Shown piece by piece: positions 50,815-53,063 of a stretch of DNA of 53,063 nt. The DNA comes from Natrialba taiwanensis DSM 12281 (lineage in GTDB: Archaea > Halobacteriota > Halobacteria > Halobacteriales > Natrialbaceae): positions 188,149 through 241,211 of the forward strand of contig NZ_AOIL01000013.1 in assembly GCF_000337595.1 (NCBI RefSeq). The letters run 5' to 3'. Each line of letters starts with the position of its first letter. Position 1 is the stretch's first letter. A program made the translations under genes and the position numbers. A model generated the notes under the pieces. It searched no databases and was not told the origin of the DNA. It was given only the letters and a program-made list of their open reading frames with translations.

Positions 50815-53063
50815 CTAATCCATCGGTTTAGCGCTCACTGCGGCAGTCGTCTCGGTATCGTTGTCCGATGAACCGTCGCCGGTACTTTCGTCATCGGTGG
50901 AATCGCCTTCCTCACCGGTCTCGTTTCCGGTCCCGGCGTCGCTTTCGTTACCCGCGTCCGTCTCGTTTCCGTCAGCACCGTCGTCGAACTCGACTTCTTC
51001 GAACTCGGTCGTGATCGTGTCGCCGTCGATGACCGCCGTCTCCGGAACGGCCGTGGTCGCTTCGTACGCGCTCGTCTCGTTGCCGTCGGACGTTACGAGC
51101 GAGAGCGTGTAATTCTCGTCAAGTGCCTCGACATCGCTGTTCGTGTACCCGTCGTCAACACCGAGTTCATCGTTCGTCGCGTACGGGACGGTCAGTTCGA
51201 ACGAGCCGCTCTCGTCGACGGTTCCGCGCTGGGTGTAGTTGAACGTGGTGCCGGTGTTGGTCTCGAGTTCGAGCGTCGCGGTCACGACATCGCCCGCTTC
51301 GACGGCGTCTGCGCCGACGGTACCGGTGAGCGTTGCGCCTTCGACACGCTCGTAGGTTTTAACGGATGCCGTCTGGCGCTGCCCGATGAGTTCGTACTCC
51401 AGGTTCGGCCTCTGTTGGATAACGCTGAGTTCGACCTGCGTCTGCCGACTGTTCAACTGCTGGTTGATCCGGACCTGTGGCGTTCCGTCGTCGCTCATGA
51501 GCACCTGATCGGTGTTCGTGTTGATGATCGCGTAACTGATGAACGCGGATTGGTCGTCCGCGTCTTCGTGGACGAGCCGGTAGTGGTCCATTCCGACGGC
51601 GTTGTTGAAGTACAGCGACGAGGTCATCGTATCGTCGTAGGGCAGATCTCCGAACCGTTCGGAAACCTCATCTCGATCGATTTGTTCGTTCGCACCGAGA
51701 TCATCCGGCGTGATGTAGTGGGAGTAGTCGGGCCCGGACCAGGCGGAAATCGCGGAGAACTTTCCAGCGGCCATCCCGTCGTCGATCATGATGTACCGGA
51801 TTTCCTCGTTGGTCTCGTCTGCGTCGGCGACGATCTGTTCGAGTTCCTCGTTGGACTGGTTACTGACGGATGCACCGGCTGCAATCGCGTCCAGAACCAG
51901 CTCGCCGCGCGTTTCGGATTCTGCGGTCAGGAACGCGGCCGAGGACTCGGCGTTTTGCTGGAACGGGTTCGAGTGGGGGATCCGTTCGGCCTGTGTGGTG
52001 ATCAGGTGGCCGTAGTCCCACCAGGACAGGACGCCATACGATCCGACGGGATAGTCGTAATCACCGTCTCCGGGCGAGTAGCTGCCGTAGTAATCGAGTT
52101 CACTGGCGTTGTCCGCGCCGCCCCAGTTGCCGGGGGCCGGCGTGTTTTCGGCGAGCCACTCGTTCGAACTCTCCCAGGTCTGGGCATCGCCGTGTGGCTG
52201 TACTCCCTCGGCCTGTTGCCACGCGGTCGACCCTTGTGCCATCGGCGGAAGCAACGGCGCAAACAGCAACAGGACGATCATGACGAGGACGATGACCTGA
52301 TAGGTCTCGACCTGACGCAGCGAGTCGATGCTGCCCCGAACATCGAAATTGAATAGACGAGCGATATCGGCCACGAAGACAGCGTTCACAACGACGACAG
52401 CGAGCGTGAGGTAGTACGAGAAGCGAATCTGGGTCGCCGCCATACTGATCAGGAACAGCGACCAGACGACGATCAGCGTATACTCCGCGCGGAACTTGCG
52501 GCCGAGGAACGGCCGCGCGATCAGCAAGGCGAGACCGACGAGCATCGTGTAGAACGCCGCGCCGAACTCGTCTCCGACGAACTGGGTGAAGTTATCCGGC
52601 GGTTGGGCCTCTTGAATCGTCAGGTCGGTCGCCGTTCCACCGAACGGAATCGCACGACGAGCCGCGTTGGAGACGATATTGTCGAACAGATCCGGCAGCG
52701 CCAGCCACATCACAGCGAAGGTAAGGGCGATGAGAGCCCCAATCGCGGCCGGGTAATAACGGCGGTCGATGTCGGTGCTGTTCCACTGCCGAGCGAACCA
52801 GGCCATGAAGAGACAGCCCCCAGCGACGAGTGCTGCACTCAGGGGCTGCAAGAGCCCAAAGCTCGTCGCGCTCGTACTGAACTGCTCTATCAACAGTGCC
52901 GTGATGATTGCGGTGAGACCGAGACTCACGGCGCCGACGAACGCGACGTGGTCCGGCGAGATGTTCCGAACGTAGTCCAGACAGAGCTGGATCGTAAAGA
53001 AGATCGCGAGAATGCCGACGAGGACGACACCGGACGGCCAGACCCAGATATACAGCGAAAGAG
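50815..53063 (-). CDS. aglB: Oligosaccharyltransferase AglB, C-terminal part
   Basis: The gene runs off the right edge; about 748 codons are visible, without the N-terminus. It has at least nine membrane helices, then the catalytic STT3 signature SWWDYGHLITTQAERIPHSNPF in an external domain, followed by a beta-rich region (AVSDATVTA-like, FNYTQRGTVDESGSFELTVPY) and a Thr/Asp/Glu-rich tail (STDDESTGDGSSDNDTETTA). AglB transfers lipid-linked glycans onto Asn of surface proteins such as the S-layer. The frame stays open to 53063 (LYIWVWPSGVVLVGIL near the edge). With the sugar-loading genes at 6300-8789 it shows N-glycosylation capacity. Confidence 0.95.
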   Translation of the reverse strand, partial: LSLYIWVWPSGVVLVGILAIFFTIQLCLDYVRNISPDHVAFVGAVSLGLTAIITALLIEQFSTSATSFGLLQPLSAALVAGGCLFMAWFARQWNSTDIDRRYYPAAIGALIALTFAVMWLALPDLFDNIVSNAARRAIPFGGTATDLTIQEAQPPDNFTQFVGDEFGAAFYTMLVGLALLIARPFLGRKFRAEYTLIVVWSLFLISMAATQIRFSYYLTLAVVVVNAVFVADIARLFNFDVRGSIDSLRQVETYQVIVLVMIVLLLFAPLLPPMAQGSTAWQQAEGVQPHGDAQTWESSNEWLAENTPAPGNWGGADNASELDYYGSYSPGDGDYDYPVGSYGVLSWWDYGHLITTQAERIPHSNPFQQNAESSAAFLTAESETRGELVLDAIAAGASVSNQSNEELEQIVADADETNEEIRYIMIDDGMAAGKFSAISAWSGPDYSHYITPDDLGANEQIDRDEVSERFGDLPYDDTMTSSLYFNNAVGMDHYRLVHEDADDQSAFISYAIINTNTDQVLMSDDGTPQVRINQQLNSRQTQVELSVIQQRPNLEYELIGQRQTASVKTYERVEGATLTGTVGADAVEAGDVVTATLELETNTGTTFNYTQRGTVDESGSFELTVPYATNDELGVDDGYTNSDVEALDENYTLSLVTSDGNETSAYEATTAVPETAVIDGDTITTEFEEVEFDDGADGNETDAGNESDAGTGNETGEEGDSTDDESTGDGSSDNDTETTAAVSAKPMD

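Noticed and set aside
1-53063. CRISPR arrays, rRNA and tRNA genes
   Set aside because: No regularly spaced repeat-spacer pattern and no tRNA cloverleaf or rRNA sequence noticed anywhere in the window.

Overview
The window is chromosomal DNA of an extremely halophilic archaeon (class Halobacteria). The evidence is high GC, strongly acidic proteins, Tat rather than Sec signals on most exported proteins, TATA boxes about 26 nt upstream of several start codons (leaderless transcripts), and archaeal markers: aIF1A, L15e, Rio2, CDP-archaeol synthase, 4-demethylwyosine synthase, CTP-dependent riboflavin kinase and AglB. Gene content fits a Natrialbales-like (Natrinema/Haloterrigena) genome, but I cannot fix the genus.

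Layout. 1-4000: end of a fumarylacetoacetate hydrolase-family gene, a YkgJ-type Cys-cluster protein, aIF1A, a DJ-1/PfpI protein and a formate/nitrite-transporter-like channel fused to two UspA domains. 4034-4724: a wrecked carotenoid locus in which the 5' third of crtI meets the 5' part of crtB tail to tail. 4892-9411: nickel-pincer ornithine cyclodeaminase, a polyprenyl-sugar glycosyltransferase cluster containing a broken GtrA gene, and a halocyanin-like copper protein. 9715-18124: small zinc protein, MsrB, YwbE-like protein, a receiver with Glu in place of the phospho-Asp, Rio2, a frameshifted subtilase, L15e, UspA, GfcR, an AT-rich gap and a Tat lipoprotein. 18243-25822: thrS with a structured leader, pyrE, two candidate small proteins, an HSL-type hydrolase, a canonical receiver, carS, proline dehydrogenase and a DUF502 protein. 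26000-31482: ilvE, a copper-type cluster (CopC-CopD fusion plus a beta-propeller lipoprotein) and a two-wHTH regulator divergent from a small membrane protein. 31536-35774: ribB-ribK, twy1, a membrane protein, a HAD phosphatase and an SMR transporter. 36040-38763: a chemotaxis transducer. 39155-46548: the glycerol regulon, with glpK and a membrane protein divergent from glpABC. 46548-50448: a degenerate Cdc6-like ATPase coupled to glpC, a low-GC CHAT (caspase-like) protease and a convergent 42-residue membrane peptide. 50815-53063: aglB, cut by the window end.

How the genes work together. glpK phosphorylates glycerol, GlpABC oxidises glycerol-3-phosphate into the respiratory chain, and the membrane protein behind glpK probably helps glycerol entry. 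ribB and ribK are translationally coupled riboflavin/FMN genes. Proline dehydrogenase and ornithine cyclodeaminase are both proline-linked. The glycosyltransferase cluster and AglB serve surface glycosylation. The most unusual parts are the CHAT protease/mini-membrane-peptide locus beside an ATP-site-dead Cdc6 homologue, the structured thrS leader with a terminator-like hairpin, and the deletion that removed the heart of carotenoid synthesis. Three genes are visibly broken (crtI/crtB junction, gtrA, subtilase).
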